From: Duganella sp. sic0402
GTDB taxonomy: Bacteria; Pseudomonadota; Gammaproteobacteria; Burkholderiales; Burkholderiaceae_D
Reading direction: 5' to 3'
Length of the DNA: 64,000 bases
Assembly (NCBI RefSeq): GCF_019219065.1
Contig: NZ_JAHUWK010000011.1
Coordinates: 124,001 to 188,000 of the forward strand
Made by a program: the position numbers and the translations under genes. Shown here piece after piece: positions 8,909 to 17,939 of the stretch (within the stretch, counting starts at the first letter, position 1; every line of letters begins with the position of its first letter). The notes under the pieces were generated by a model that worked only from the letters and a program-made list of their open reading frames with translations, was not told where the DNA came from and did no database searches.

Positions 8909-9439
8909 ATGCTGAACGCTATCGAAGTGATCCTGATCTGCCTGGTCGTGCAGGCGGCGCTGACCGATCTGGCCATGCGCAAGATTCCCAATGTGCTGAT
9001 CCTCAGCGGCCTGCTGCTGGCGCTGCTACTGCATTTGCTGGCCGGTCCGCCGTGGGCGCCGCTGACACAGTGGTTTGCCGGCGCGATGGCCGGTTTTTTT
9101 TTATTCCTGCCGCTGTATCTGCTGCGCGGCATGGCTGCGGGCGACGTCAAGCTGATGGCCATGGTAGGCGGCTTCAGCGGGCCGGGCGCGGCGCTGAAGA
9201 TCGCCTTGCTGGCCTATCTGGTGGGCGGTGCGATGGCGTTGCTGTTGTTGCTGATCAGCGGCCGCTGGCGGCAGAGCGCGCGCAACCTGCGGCTGATCGG
9301 CAAGCCCTTGCTGTTGCGCCTGCTTGGCGTGCCGCTGCTGCCGGTGCCGATGCCGCCATCCGCCAGCGCCGGCGACATTCCCTACGGCGTCGCGGTGGCG
9401 CTAGGAACGATGGCGCACATCGCCTGGACGCATCACTGA
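8909..9439 (+). CDS. cpaA: Tad prepilin peptidase (A24 family)
   Basis: This 176-residue, mostly hydrophobic protein has four or more predicted membrane helices. The two catalytic aspartates of the A24 aspartic peptidases fall in ALTDLAMRKIPN (near residue 20) and GDVKLMAMVGG (near 73). It lacks the cytoplasmic methylase domain of PilD, as is normal for TadV/CpaA. It removes the Flp leader after glycine at the inner membrane. GGAG lies seven bases before the ATG. A homopolymer run of eight T falls inside the gene near 9096 and does not break the frame. Confidence 0.93.
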   Translation: MLNAIEVILICLVVQAALTDLAMRKIPNVLILSGLLLALLLHLLAGPPWAPLTQWFAGAMAGFFLFLPLYLLRGMAAGDVKLMAMVGGFSGPGAALKIALLAYLVGGAMALLLLLISGRWRQSARNLRLIGKPLLLRLLGVPLLPVPMPPSASAGDIPYGVAVALGTMAHIAWTHH

Positions 9440-9534
9440 CGCACTGACGCTAGCTTGCTGCATATCAATGTCCGCACGGCAGGGCTGGATAGACTTAATT
9501 CCACAACGAAACTAAATGCCTTGCGGAGATAACC

Positions 9535-10902
9535 ATGCTTGCCCTCGACACCCCGTCGTCTTACACCCAGCTGCTGGACGCAGAGCCGGATACGCTGCTG
9601 CCACCACAACCGAAGTCGATACGCGACACCGGCCTGCCGCAGCAGTTGCTGGTCGAGCTGGCCGCCAAGGCGCTGTACCTGGGCGGCAAGAGCCACTTGC
9701 CGGTGCTGACCACCAAGCTGCATTTGTCGATCAATGTGCTGCGCGAGGTGCTCGACTTCATGGTGGCGGAACATGTGGCGGAAGTGGCGTGGCGCGGCGA
9801 CTCCGATATCGACGTGCAGTACCAGCTAAGCAGCGCCGGCAAGCAGCGCGTCAGTGCCTGGCTGGAGCGCTGCCCTTATGCTGGTCCTGCGCCGGTGACG
9901 CTGGAAGCCTATCGCGCCATGGTGGAGCGTCAGGCCCTGCAAGCGCCGCCGCCGGGCGCCGATGAACTGGCGGCGGAATTCGCCGATGACTTGCTGGCGC
10001 CGCCGGTGCGCCACATGCTGGGCGCCGCGCTGTACGCCGGCCGCAGCTTGCTGCTGCACGGTCCTTCCGGCAGCGGCAAGTCGACACTGGCGCGCCGCCT
10101 GGGCGCGCTGCTGCAAGGACTGGTGGCGACGCCTCATGCGGTGGTCGTGGGGCAGGACATCGTGCAGGTATATGACGCGGCTGTGCACCGCGCCCCATCG
10201 CCACGCCAGGCGCGTTTGGCGCAGCCGTCGCCGGAGCGGCGCAGCAGCGATGCACGCTGGGTATTGTGCCACCGGCCGGTGGTAGCGCTGGACGCGTCAC
10301 TGGAAGCGGCGATGCTGGACCTGCAGCGCGATGCCGCCAGCGGCTGCTATCGCGCGCCTCCGCAAATGAAGGCCAACAATGGCCTGTTGATTGTCGATGA
10401 TCTGGGGCGCCAGCGCATGCCCGCCGCCGAGTTGCTGAACCGTTTCGCGCAGGCGCAGGAGGCGCAGCGCAGCCTGCTGTCGCTGGCGGGCAGCTATCAT
10501 TTCCATGTACCGTGCCGCCTGCGGCTGGTGTTTGTCGCCAGCCTGCCGCCATCCGCGCTGCTGGACGATGCGGCGCTGCGTCGCGCAGGCTACAAGATAC
10601 CGGTGGGCGCGCTGAGCGCCGCCAGTTATCGCACGCTGCTCCGTCAGCAGTGTCTGAGCCTGGGTGTGGCTTATGACGAAGCCGCGCTGCGCTATCTGCT
10701 CGATGAATTGCACGCCGGTAGCGGGCTGCCGCTGCTGGCCTGCTATCCGCGCGAGATCGCGGCCAGGGTGGCGGACTTCGCCGGCTTCACGGGGCAAGCG
10801 GCGCGGCTGTCGCCGGCCACGCTGGATCAGGCCTGGATCAGCATGTTCGCCGGTGCCGGGCCGCGCGCCGAGGATGATGCCATGGAGCCTCGGGTAGCAT
10901 GA
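9535..10902 (+). CDS. AAA-type ATPase of the Tad locus, uncharacterised
   Basis: The 455-residue protein appears to have an N-terminal winged-helix-like region (about 35-115), then a P-loop ATPase core. Visible motifs are Walker A GPSGSGKS (176-183), Walker B LLIVDDLGR (284-292) and a strand LVFVASL (331-337) where sensor 1 would sit. A helical lid-like C-terminus follows. It is not one of the standard Tad ATPases (TadA, TadZ), both of which are encoded downstream. GGAG lies before the ATG at 9535, and its end overlaps cpaB by four bases (ATGA), implying translational coupling and co-expression with the pilus genes. Its role is unknown; regulation or remodelling of assembly is a guess. Confidence 0.85.
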   Translation: MLALDTPSSYTQLLDAEPDTLLPPQPKSIRDTGLPQQLLVELAAKALYLGGKSHLPVLTTKLHLSINVLREVLDFMVAEHVAEVAWRGDSDIDVQYQLSSAGKQRVSAWLERCPYAGPAPVTLEAYRAMVERQALQAPPPGADELAAEFADDLLAPPVRHMLGAALYAGRSLLLHGPSGSGKSTLARRLGALLQGLVATPHAVVVGQDIVQVYDAAVHRAPSPRQARLAQPSPERRSSDARWVLCHRPVVALDASLEAAMLDLQRDAASGCYRAPPQMKANNGLLIVDDLGRQRMPAAELLNRFAQAQEAQRSLLSLAGSYHFHVPCRLRLVFVASLPPSALLDDAALRRAGYKIPVGALSAASYRTLLRQQCLSLGVAYDEAALRYLLDELHAGSGLPLLACYPREIAARVADFAGFTGQAARLSPATLDQAWISMFAGAGPRAEDDAMEPRVA

Positions 10903-11726
10903 AAAACCGGCGCGCACTGTTGATGATGGCGTTGGCCATCGTGTTCGGGCTGGCGGCGGTGGCGCTGGCCTCGCGCTGGCTGCTGCGGCAGGGACCGGGC
11001 GTAGCGAACAAGATCGTGGTGGCAGCGACCGATGTCAGTATCGGCCAGCGACTGGCGCCGGAGATGCTCCGGCAGATCGACTGGCCGGCCGACAGCATGC
11101 CGCGCGGCGCATTGCCTGACGGCGCCAAGCTGGTGGGCCGCGTACTGAAAACCAGCGTGCTGCGCGACGAACCTTTGAGCGAAGCCAAGCTGGCGCCGGC
11201 CGGCACGCTGGGCGGACTGTCAGCGCTCATCTCAGAAGGCAAGCGCGCCATCACCGTGCGGGTCAATGATGTGGTGGGTGTGGCGGGCTTCGCCTTGCCG
11301 GGGAATTTTGTCGATATCATCGTCAACACGCAAACCAACGACAGCGCGATTTCCAAGATTGTGCTGGAGCGGATTCTGGTGCTGGCGGTGGCGCAGGAAG
11401 TCGGGCGAGACGAAACCAAGCCGCGCGTGGTGAATGCGGTGACGCTGGAAGTGACGCCGCATCAGGCAGAAAATCTGGACCTGGCGCGCAGCGTGGGCAC
11501 GCTGTCGCTGGTGCTGCGCAATCAGGTTGATCCACGGCCTGGCATTACGGACGGCGCCACCAAAGGTACGCTACTCGGTGCGCATGGGCAGCCCGCTGCG
11601 CCAGCGACGCCGCCGGTTCCCACTGTCGCCGCGCCGCCGCGTGTGCAGGTTGCCAATGCCGCGCCACGCGCCCGGCCTTGTATCGGTGTCATCGCGGGCG
11701 TACAGCGCTCGCAGGAATGCCTGTGA
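10899..11726 (+). CDS. cpaB: Flp pilus assembly protein CpaB/RcpC
   Basis: The 275-residue protein has an N-terminal membrane anchor (LLMMALAIVFGLAAVALAS). An SAF-like domain follows, beginning KIVVAATDVSIGQRL, and then an RcpC region (FALPGNFVDIIV). The C-terminus after about residue 220 is rich in proline and alanine. CpaB is a periplasmic component thought to contact the secretin and modify or stabilise the pilus. It starts by overlapping the preceding ATPase gene (ATGA) and ends six bases before the secretin gene, so it sits within one operon. Confidence 0.93.
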   Translation: MKNRRALLMMALAIVFGLAAVALASRWLLRQGPGVANKIVVAATDVSIGQRLAPEMLRQIDWPADSMPRGALPDGAKLVGRVLKTSVLRDEPLSEAKLAPAGTLGGLSALISEGKRAITVRVNDVVGVAGFALPGNFVDIIVNTQTNDSAISKIVLERILVLAVAQEVGRDETKPRVVNAVTLEVTPHQAENLDLARSVGTLSLVLRNQVDPRPGITDGATKGTLLGAHGQPAAPATPPVPTVAAPPRVQVANAAPRARPCIGVIAGVQRSQECL

Positions 11727-11732
11727 GCCGCC

Positions 11733-13160
11733 ATGGAATCCCGCCTCCACGCATGGGCGCTTTGCGCCGCGCTGATGCTGGCCGCGCCTTCGCGCGCCGC
11801 CGCTCCCGCTGCTTCTCCTGTATCCGCGCCGCCAGCCGGTAGCGATCAACTGCGCTGCACCGGCCAGGCAGCGCAGCCGGGTGGCTTATCGCTACAGCTC
11901 GGGAAGTCCACGCTGATGCGCATGCCGGAAGCGGTGCAGGCGCGTAGTGTCGGCAATCCCGCCGTGGTGCAGGCGCTGCTGGTGGCGCCGGATACGTTGT
12001 ACGTGGTCGGCGTCGACATCGGCAGCAGCAATATGATTGTGCAAGGGCGCAGCGGCTTGTGCAGCGTGGTGGAAGTGGTGGTCGGCATCGACCCCACTGC
12101 CTTGCGGAAGGCGCTGGCCGAGCTGATGCCGGAACAACACGATATCCATGTCAGCGTTGCTGGCGATACGCTGGTCCTCAGCGGCACGGTTGACGATGCG
12201 CCCACTGCGGCGCGGGTGCTGGAACTAGCCACTGCATTCGTGCGCCGCCCGGCCAAGCCGCTGGCGCTGGAAGGCGCCAGGCATAGCGAAGAAGCCAACG
12301 CGCAAAACGCCGCCGCTGCCGCGCAGGCCAGCACGCGCATCGTCAACTTCCTGAATATCGGCGCACCGCAGCAGGTCATGCTGGAGGTGAAGATCGCCGA
12401 AGTCTCCAAGTCGCTGCTGGAAACGCTGGAAGCCAATGTGAATTTCAGCCTGGGTGGCGGCAGCTGGGCCAGTACCTTCAATTCCAGCTACGTCAGCGGC
12501 ACCTTGAAAAATCTGCTCAGGATCGGCAGCCGTGGCGTCATTGCCGCAGACAAGCAGGATGCGCTGGTCCGCATCCTTGCTGAACCGACCGTGATGGCGA
12601 TCAGCGGCCAGGAAGGCAGCTTCCTGGCGGGCGGCCGTATTTTCGTGCCGGTTGCGCAGGATAATAACAAGATCACGCTGGATGAAAAGGAATTCGGCAT
12701 CGGCCTGCGCTTCACGCCTACCGTGCTGGCGGGTGGACGCATCAACCTGCGCGTGGCGCCGGAAGTATCCGAGATATCCCGCGAAGGCATCGGCATCTCG
12801 GCCGGTGGCCTCTCCAGTGCAGCCATCCTGCCGCTGTTCACCACACGCCGCGCCAGTACCACGGTGGAACTGTACGACGGCCAAAGCTTCGCCATCGGCG
12901 GCTTGATCAGGAATAGTCACACCACCAATATCCACGGCCTGCCTGTCCTTGGTGAACTTCCGGTGCTGGGCGCGCTGTTCCGCAGCACCGACTTTCAGCA
13001 GGACCGCACCGAGCTGCTGTTTGTCGTTACGCCGCATCTGGTGAAACCGCTGCCGGCCAATACCAGGCTGCCGACCGATGGCGTCAACGCGCCCAGCCGC
13101 GCCCGATTATTTCTCGGTGGGCGCATGGAAGCGCCGACTGAGCAGGAGAGCAAGGAGTGA
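11733..13160 (+). CDS. cpaC: Tad secretin CpaC/RcpA
   Basis: The 475-residue protein starts with a signal peptide (cut near residue 24). An N-terminal pilus/BON-like region follows (LSLQLGKSTLMRMPE, then DIHVSVAGDTLVLSGTV). The C-terminal secretin domain has VMLEVKIAEVSKSLLETLE and the membrane-inserting signature near the end (LPVLGELPVLGALFRS, then RTELLFVVTPHLV). It forms the outer-membrane channel for the Flp pilus. It is clearly distinct from the GspD secretin encoded at 44540-46765. No separate pilotin is obvious unless the next small lipoprotein serves that role. Confidence 0.95.
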   Translation: MESRLHAWALCAALMLAAPSRAAAPAASPVSAPPAGSDQLRCTGQAAQPGGLSLQLGKSTLMRMPEAVQARSVGNPAVVQALLVAPDTLYVVGVDIGSSNMIVQGRSGLCSVVEVVVGIDPTALRKALAELMPEQHDIHVSVAGDTLVLSGTVDDAPTAARVLELATAFVRRPAKPLALEGARHSEEANAQNAAAAAQASTRIVNFLNIGAPQQVMLEVKIAEVSKSLLETLEANVNFSLGGGSWASTFNSSYVSGTLKNLLRIGSRGVIAADKQDALVRILAEPTVMAISGQEGSFLAGGRIFVPVAQDNNKITLDEKEFGIGLRFTPTVLAGGRINLRVAPEVSEISREGIGISAGGLSSAAILPLFTTRRASTTVELYDGQSFAIGGLIRNSHTTNIHGLPVLGELPVLGALFRSTDFQQDRTELLFVVTPHLVKPLPANTRLPTDGVNAPSRARLFLGGRMEAPTEQESKE

Positions 13161-13162
13161 TG

Positions 13163-13411
13163 ATGCGTTATCCAGCGATTCTTCTGGCCGGCTTTCTGTC
13201 CGCGTGCGCCAGCACCACGCCGCATTGGGACAGCCGCTTTGGTGTGGCGACGCGGTTGGCGCTGACGCGGCAAATCGCCGACCCGGCCGCCGCCGTCAAC
13301 ACCGATCCCGTCGCCGGCATGGATGGCCGCAGCGCGCGCGCCGCCTACGAGCGTTATCACAAAGCCGGCGCCGAGCCGCAGCCTCCTATCGTGCAGGGCG
13401 GTGCAAAATGA
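13163..13411 (+). CDS. Small lipoprotein of the Tad locus
   Basis: The product is about 82 residues with a short signal peptide and a lipobox AGFLSAC (Cys near residue 14), so the mature protein is roughly 69 residues. The residue after Cys is Ala, which favours outer-membrane sorting. GTG at 13157 and ATG at 13160 and 13163 are all in frame; AAGGAG at 13152-13157 fits 13163 best. It overlaps or abuts the secretin stop codon and overlaps cpaE by four bases. The position suggests a CpaD-like or pilotin role, but no family is recognised. Confidence 0.75.
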   Translation: MRYPAILLAGFLSACASTTPHWDSRFGVATRLALTRQIADPAAAVNTDPVAGMDGRSARAAYERYHKAGAEPQPPIVQGGAK

Positions 13412-14580
13412 AAGCGCTGATGATCAGCAAGGACAGCCTGCTGCAAGCCGAGATTGCCACGCAGGGATCAGCGCGGACGCCAGCGGTGCAGCTGGTCGCA
13501 TCGCGCAAAGGCTTGCGTGATGCGGTGGAACGTCAGCTGCCGGAGGCGCCGGAACTGGTGTTGCTGGACGCCAGCGATGTCTGCGGCGATGAAGCTGAGA
13601 TGGTGGACAGGCTGGGCAAGCTGTATCCCGCTGCATCCTTCATGCTGCTGACGCGCGATCCGCAGCAAGATTTGCTGATACGCGCGATGCGTGCCGGCAT
13701 GCGCGAAGTACTGCAACTGCCGCTGGCGCATCGTGCTTTTCATGAGGCGATAGACCGCATCGAGGTGGCGGCCGGACTGAGTCCCGTCCATGAAGGCAAG
13801 GTGCTGGCCTTCATTTCCTGCAAAGGCGGCAGCGGCGCGACTTTTTTATCGACCAATTTCGGCTACGCGCTGGCGGCGCTGGCGGACAAGAAGGTGCTGC
13901 TGATCGACCTGCATGGCCAGTTTGGCGACGCCACGCTGTATGTCTCGGATCAGAAACCAGCGATGACGCTGTCCGATATCTGCGCGCAGATCAGCCGCAT
14001 GGATGGCGCCTTTCTGGATTCCTGCCTGGTGCATGTGGCGTCCAACTTCGGCGTGCTGGCGGCGGCCGATGATCCCCACCGCACGGTCGACATGAAGCCC
14101 GAGCATATGGACACCATTCTGCGTGTCGCGCGGCAGCACTATGACTTTGTGGTGCTGGATGTGGGCCGTCATATCGATGCGGTATCCCTGCGTGCGCTTG
14201 ATCAGGCGGACGCCATCTATCCGGTGCTGCAACTGGCGTTGCCGGATATCCGCGATGGCCGGCGGTTGCTGGACATCCTGCGCTCGCTGGGTTATCCGCA
14301 TGAACGCATCCGCCTGATCGTCAACCGCTACGAAAAAGGCGGCAAGCTGCGGCTGGCGGATCTGGAGCAGGCGCTGGGCGCGGACGTGGTGCACACGGTG
14401 CCCAACGATTACCTGTCCGCGACCGACTCCGTGAATCAGGGCGTACCGGTATTACAGCTGTCGCGCAGCAGCCTGGTCGCGCGCAGCCTTGCCGAGCTGG
14501 TGGAGCTGGTGGCGGCGCGCCGCGTCGCGGAAAGCAGGGGGCTGTTCGATCGCATTTTTGGCCGCAACGAGGGAGGATGA
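13408..14580 (+). CDS. cpaE: Pilus assembly ATPase-like protein CpaE/TadZ
   Basis: The 390-residue protein starts MKALMISKDS at an ATGA overlap with the lipoprotein gene; a longer upstream reading is out of context and was not used. Residues 1-105 form a receiver-like domain. A MinD/ParA-type domain follows, with the deviant Walker A CKGGSGATF at 138-146. The usual second lysine of KGGxGKT is alanine, as in some TadZ proteins with weak or no ATP hydrolysis. TadZ proteins localise the Tad machine to a cell site. It is followed two bases later by cpaF. Confidence 0.92.
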   Translation: MKALMISKDSLLQAEIATQGSARTPAVQLVASRKGLRDAVERQLPEAPELVLLDASDVCGDEAEMVDRLGKLYPAASFMLLTRDPQQDLLIRAMRAGMREVLQLPLAHRAFHEAIDRIEVAAGLSPVHEGKVLAFISCKGGSGATFLSTNFGYALAALADKKVLLIDLHGQFGDATLYVSDQKPAMTLSDICAQISRMDGAFLDSCLVHVASNFGVLAAADDPHRTVDMKPEHMDTILRVARQHYDFVVLDVGRHIDAVSLRALDQADAIYPVLQLALPDIRDGRRLLDILRSLGYPHERIRLIVNRYEKGGKLRLADLEQALGADVVHTVPNDYLSATDSVNQGVPVLQLSRSSLVARSLAELVELVAARRVAESRGLFDRIFGRNEGG

Positions 14581-14581
14581 C

Positions 14582-15925
14582 ATGAGCTTGCGCGAACGCC
14601 TGTCGCATGCAGATGAGGGCCGTGGCGCCAGCGGCCCGCCGGGCCTGGCCGCCGCTGCATATCAGGAACTGAAAAAGAGCATGCACCAGACCATCCTCGA
14701 CCGCATCGACCTTGAGCGCTTGAAGCGGCTGACGCCGGAGCAGTTCAAGCATGAGCTGGCGCTGCTGGTCCAGCGCATCATCGAGGACGAGCACATCGTG
14801 CTGAATCAGCATGAGCGGCACAACCTGGTGCTGGACATCCAGCACGAGATGCTGGGCTTCGGTCCTCTGGAGCCGCTGCTGGCCGATCCCGGCGTGTCAG
14901 ACATCCTGGTCAACACGGCGGCCAGAATCTATGTCGAGCGCGCAGGCAAGCTGGAACTGACCGAGACTACCTTCAACGACAACGCGCACCTGATGAAAAT
15001 CATCGAGAAGATCGTCTCGCGCGTGGGCCGGCGGGTGGACGAATCGAGCCCGATGGTGGATGCGCGGCTGCCGGATGGCTCGCGGGTGAACGCCATCATT
15101 CCGCCGCTGGCGATTGATGGCCCGATCCTGTCGATACGCCGCTTCGCGGTCAACCCGCTCAGCATCGACGATTTGCTGGCGTTCCGCAGCCTGACGCCGC
15201 CGATGGTAGAGGTGCTGAAGGCGCTGGGACAGGCCAAGATCAACATCCTGGTATCGGGCGGCACCGGCTCGGGCAAGACGACGATGCTGAACGTGCTGTC
15301 CGGCTTCATCCCCGCGCATGAGCGCATCGTCACCATCGAAGACGCGGCGGAACTGGCGCTGCGCCAGCCGCATGTGGTGCGGCTTGAAACGCGGCCGCCG
15401 AATATCGAAGGCAAGGGCGAAGTGAATCAGCGCTCGCTGGTGCGCAACGCGCTGCGGATGCGGCCGGACCGCATCATTCTCGGCGAGGTGCGCGGGCCGG
15501 AAGCGCTGGATATGCTGCAGGCGATGAACACCGGGCACGAAGGCTCGCTGGCCACGGTCCACTCCAACACGCCGCGCGATGCGCTGTCACGGCTGGAGAA
15601 TATGGTCGGCATGGCCGGCGTGAACCTGACGCCGCGCGCCACGCGGCAGCAGATCTGCTCCGCCGTCACAGTGGTGATGCAGGTGTCGCGCCTGACCGAC
15701 GGCACGCGCAAGCTGGTCAGCCTGCAGGAAGTCACCGGCATGGAAGGCGAGGTGATTGCCATGCACGAGATTTTCCGTTTCGAGCAAAAGGGCGTGGATG
15801 CGCATGGCAAGGTACAGGGGCATTTCTACGCGACCGGTGTACGGCCGCGCTTTGCCGACCGCCTGCGCATGTTCGGCGTTGCGGTGCCGGACACGGTCTT
15901 CGATCCCGACAAAATTTACGAGTAA
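14582..15925 (+). CDS. cpaF: Tad pilus assembly ATPase CpaF/TadA
   Basis: The 447-residue protein starts MSLRERLSHADEGRG one base after the cpaE stop. An N-terminal helical region (YQELKKSMHQTILDRIDLER) is followed by the secretion ATPase core with Walker A GGTGSGKTT (226-234), an aspartate-rich EDAAEL box, Walker B RIILGEVRGPEAL and the histidine box TGHEGSLATVHSN. It powers pilus extension and probably retraction as a cytoplasmic hexamer at the TadB/TadC platform. Confidence 0.96.
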   Translation: MSLRERLSHADEGRGASGPPGLAAAAYQELKKSMHQTILDRIDLERLKRLTPEQFKHELALLVQRIIEDEHIVLNQHERHNLVLDIQHEMLGFGPLEPLLADPGVSDILVNTAARIYVERAGKLELTETTFNDNAHLMKIIEKIVSRVGRRVDESSPMVDARLPDGSRVNAIIPPLAIDGPILSIRRFAVNPLSIDDLLAFRSLTPPMVEVLKALGQAKINILVSGGTGSGKTTMLNVLSGFIPAHERIVTIEDAAELALRQPHVVRLETRPPNIEGKGEVNQRSLVRNALRMRPDRIILGEVRGPEALDMLQAMNTGHEGSLATVHSNTPRDALSRLENMVGMAGVNLTPRATRQQICSAVTVVMQVSRLTDGTRKLVSLQEVTGMEGEVIAMHEIFRFEQKGVDAHGKVQGHFYATGVRPRFADRLRMFGVAVPDTVFDPDKIYE

Positions 15926-15929
15926 GGCC

Positions 15930-16907
15930 ATGGACAGCATCTTTACCGCCTTCGCCGTGCTGCTGTTTGCGGCAGTGATCCTGATGCTGGAAGGCACCTG
16001 GCTGTGGTGGTCGGGCGCGCATGGCGGCGCGGCGCGGCGTATCGCCAAGCGCTTGCGGCTGATGGCGGCCGGCGGCCATGGCGGCGTCGAGCGGGTGGAT
16101 ATCCTCAAGCGCCGTACTTACAGCCGCTATCCCGCGCTGGAAAAACAGCTGCGCCGCTTCACCAGACTGGCGTCGTTGGACCGCTTGCTGTTGCAGGCTG
16201 GCGTGCGCTGGTCGGTGGCGCAGTTTCTCGGCTGGTCGCTGGCGATGGCTGTTGCCGGTGCGCTGCTGCCGCAGATGCTCAAGCTGCCCTTGCTGCCGGC
16301 GGCTGGTTTGCTGGCGCTGGCTGCGGCACTGCCGTCGCTGGTGCTGATGCGTGTGCGTGGCGCCCGCTTGCGCAAGCTGGAACAACAGCTGCCGGAAGCC
16401 GCCGACTTTCTCGGCCGCGCGCTGCGCGCCGGCCACTCCTTCGCCAATGTGATGCAGATGGTGGGCGAGGAGATGCCGGAGCCTGTCGCTGGCGAATTCA
16501 AATTCGCCTACGAGGAAATCCATTACGGCGTGCCGATGAACGAAGCCTTGCATAACCTGGCGCTGCGCGTGCCGCTGACGGATTTGCGCTACCTGGTCAT
16601 CGCAGTGCTGATACAGCGCGAGTCGGGCGGCAACCTGGCCGAAGTGTTCGGCAATATCAGCCGTCTGATACGCGCGCGTTTGAAGCTGCTGGCGCAGGTG
16701 CGGGTGATGTCCGCCGAAGGCCGTATGTCCGCCTGGGTGCTGGGTTTGCTGCCGTTGGGTGTGATGATGTTGATGGCGGTGGCCAATCCCGCTTATGTGC
16801 GCGTGTTGTGGACCGACCCGATCGGTATTCAGCTGATGTGGTACGCCAGCGCGGTGGCGATCGGCGGCGTGCTGTGGATGCGCAAGCTGATACGCATCCG
16901 CGTTTGA
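15930..16907 (+). CDS. tadB: Tad inner-membrane platform protein TadB
   Basis: The 325-residue protein has N-terminal membrane helices, one at residues 5-22 and a pair around 95-130. The T2SSF domain follows (QLPEAADFLGRALRAGHSF and QRESGGNLAEVFGNIS), then two C-terminal helices. TadB and TadC together form the inner-membrane platform on which the TadA ATPase acts. The ATG lies four bases after the cpaF stop. Length and motif order are normal. Confidence 0.94.
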   Translation: MDSIFTAFAVLLFAAVILMLEGTWLWWSGAHGGAARRIAKRLRLMAAGGHGGVERVDILKRRTYSRYPALEKQLRRFTRLASLDRLLLQAGVRWSVAQFLGWSLAMAVAGALLPQMLKLPLLPAAGLLALAAALPSLVLMRVRGARLRKLEQQLPEAADFLGRALRAGHSFANVMQMVGEEMPEPVAGEFKFAYEEIHYGVPMNEALHNLALRVPLTDLRYLVIAVLIQRESGGNLAEVFGNISRLIRARLKLLAQVRVMSAEGRMSAWVLGLLPLGVMMLMAVANPAYVRVLWTDPIGIQLMWYASAVAIGGVLWMRKLIRIRV

Positions 16908-16919
16908 ATGGAGGTGCAT

Positions 16920-17849
16920 ATGGATGGATCGCAGATCATGTTCCTGGCGCTGGTGTTTGTTGTGGCGGCCGGGCTGGCGGTGGCGGCGCTGCTGGTGTTC
17001 TCGCCGGTGGCGTTGCGCGAGCGCTTGAACGATGTGGTGTCACCGGCCGAGACGGGTGCAGATCCGGTCGGCGCGGGCTGGGTGGAGAAGGTGGCGCATG
17101 CGGCACAGCCGTTTTCGCGCCTGTCCTTGCCAGAGGAGGGCTGGGAAAAATCGCCGCTGCGCACGCGCTTCATGAATGCTGGCTGGCGTAGCGCCAGCGC
17201 ACCGTCGTTGTACTTCGCCTCGAAGACACTGCTAGCCCTGGGGCTGCCCGCCATCGCCGCCGTATGTGGTGGGTTGCTGTTGAACGGGCCGCACAAGGGC
17301 TTGATGTATTTTTTATTTCTGGTGGCCGGCATCGGCTACTACCTGCCGAACGCGGTGCTGTCGCACAAAGCCGCCGCGCGCTGTCGCGAGATTTTCGAAA
17401 ATTTCCCGGATGCGCTGGACTTGCTGACGGTGTGCGTGGAAGCGGGCCTGAGCCTGGAAAGGGCGCTGGTCAAGGTGGCAGGCGAAATCCACATCAAGAG
17501 CGTGGCGCTGGCGCAGGAGCTGCAACTGGCGCTGATGGAAATGCGCGCCGGCTTCACCAAGGAGCGCGCCTTGCGCAACCTGGCCTTGCGCAGCGGCGTG
17601 GAAGATGTCGATACATTGGTGGCGATGCTGATTCAATCGGAGCGCTTCGGCACCAGCATGGGTGATTCGCTGCGCATTCACTCCGATAATTTGCGCAGCA
17701 AGCGCAGCATGCTGGCCGAGGAAGCCGCCGCCAAGATTGCGCTTAAGCTGCTGTTCCCGCTGATCTTCTGTATTTTTCCGACGCTGATGCTGGTATTGAT
17801 TGGCCCGGCGTGCATACAGATCTACCGCATGATGGCGCACGCCCCATAA
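16920..17849 (+). CDS. tadC: Tad inner-membrane platform protein TadC
   Basis: The 309-residue protein has an N-terminal membrane helix, a central helix pair around 95-130, a T2SSF domain (FPDALDLLTVCVEAGLSLE and LIQSERFGTSMGDSLR) and a C-terminal hydrophobic end (LLFPLIFCIFPTLMLVLI). An ATG at 16908 is also in frame, but GGAGG at 16910-16914 is five bases before the ATG at 16920, which was chosen. It is the last Tad gene here; no tadD, tadE, tadF or tadG follows, and the neighbouring genes read on the other strand. Confidence 0.94.
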   Translation: MDGSQIMFLALVFVVAAGLAVAALLVFSPVALRERLNDVVSPAETGADPVGAGWVEKVAHAAQPFSRLSLPEEGWEKSPLRTRFMNAGWRSASAPSLYFASKTLLALGLPAIAAVCGGLLLNGPHKGLMYFLFLVAGIGYYLPNAVLSHKAAARCREIFENFPDALDLLTVCVEAGLSLERALVKVAGEIHIKSVALAQELQLALMEMRAGFTKERALRNLALRSGVEDVDTLVAMLIQSERFGTSMGDSLRIHSDNLRSKRSMLAEEAAAKIALKLLFPLIFCIFPTLMLVLIGPACIQIYRMMAHAP

Positions 17850-17887
17850 AAAAACCGTCCGAAAGGAGAGGGCTCCTTCAGGACGGT
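17848..17887 (-). terminator. Terminator between tadC and the DUF2807 gene
   Basis: The stem arms are 17854-17868 and 17873-17887, with 13 of 15 pairs matching (outer pairs ACCGTCC/GGACGGT). Read on the minus strand it is followed by seven T, so it is a good intrinsic terminator for the DUF2807 gene. It may also slow transcription leaving tadC. Confidence 0.75.
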
Positions 17888-17939
17888 AAAAACACACCCA
17901 TGTGTTTCCGGTGCCCGGCCACGCAGGCCGGCGCATTCT

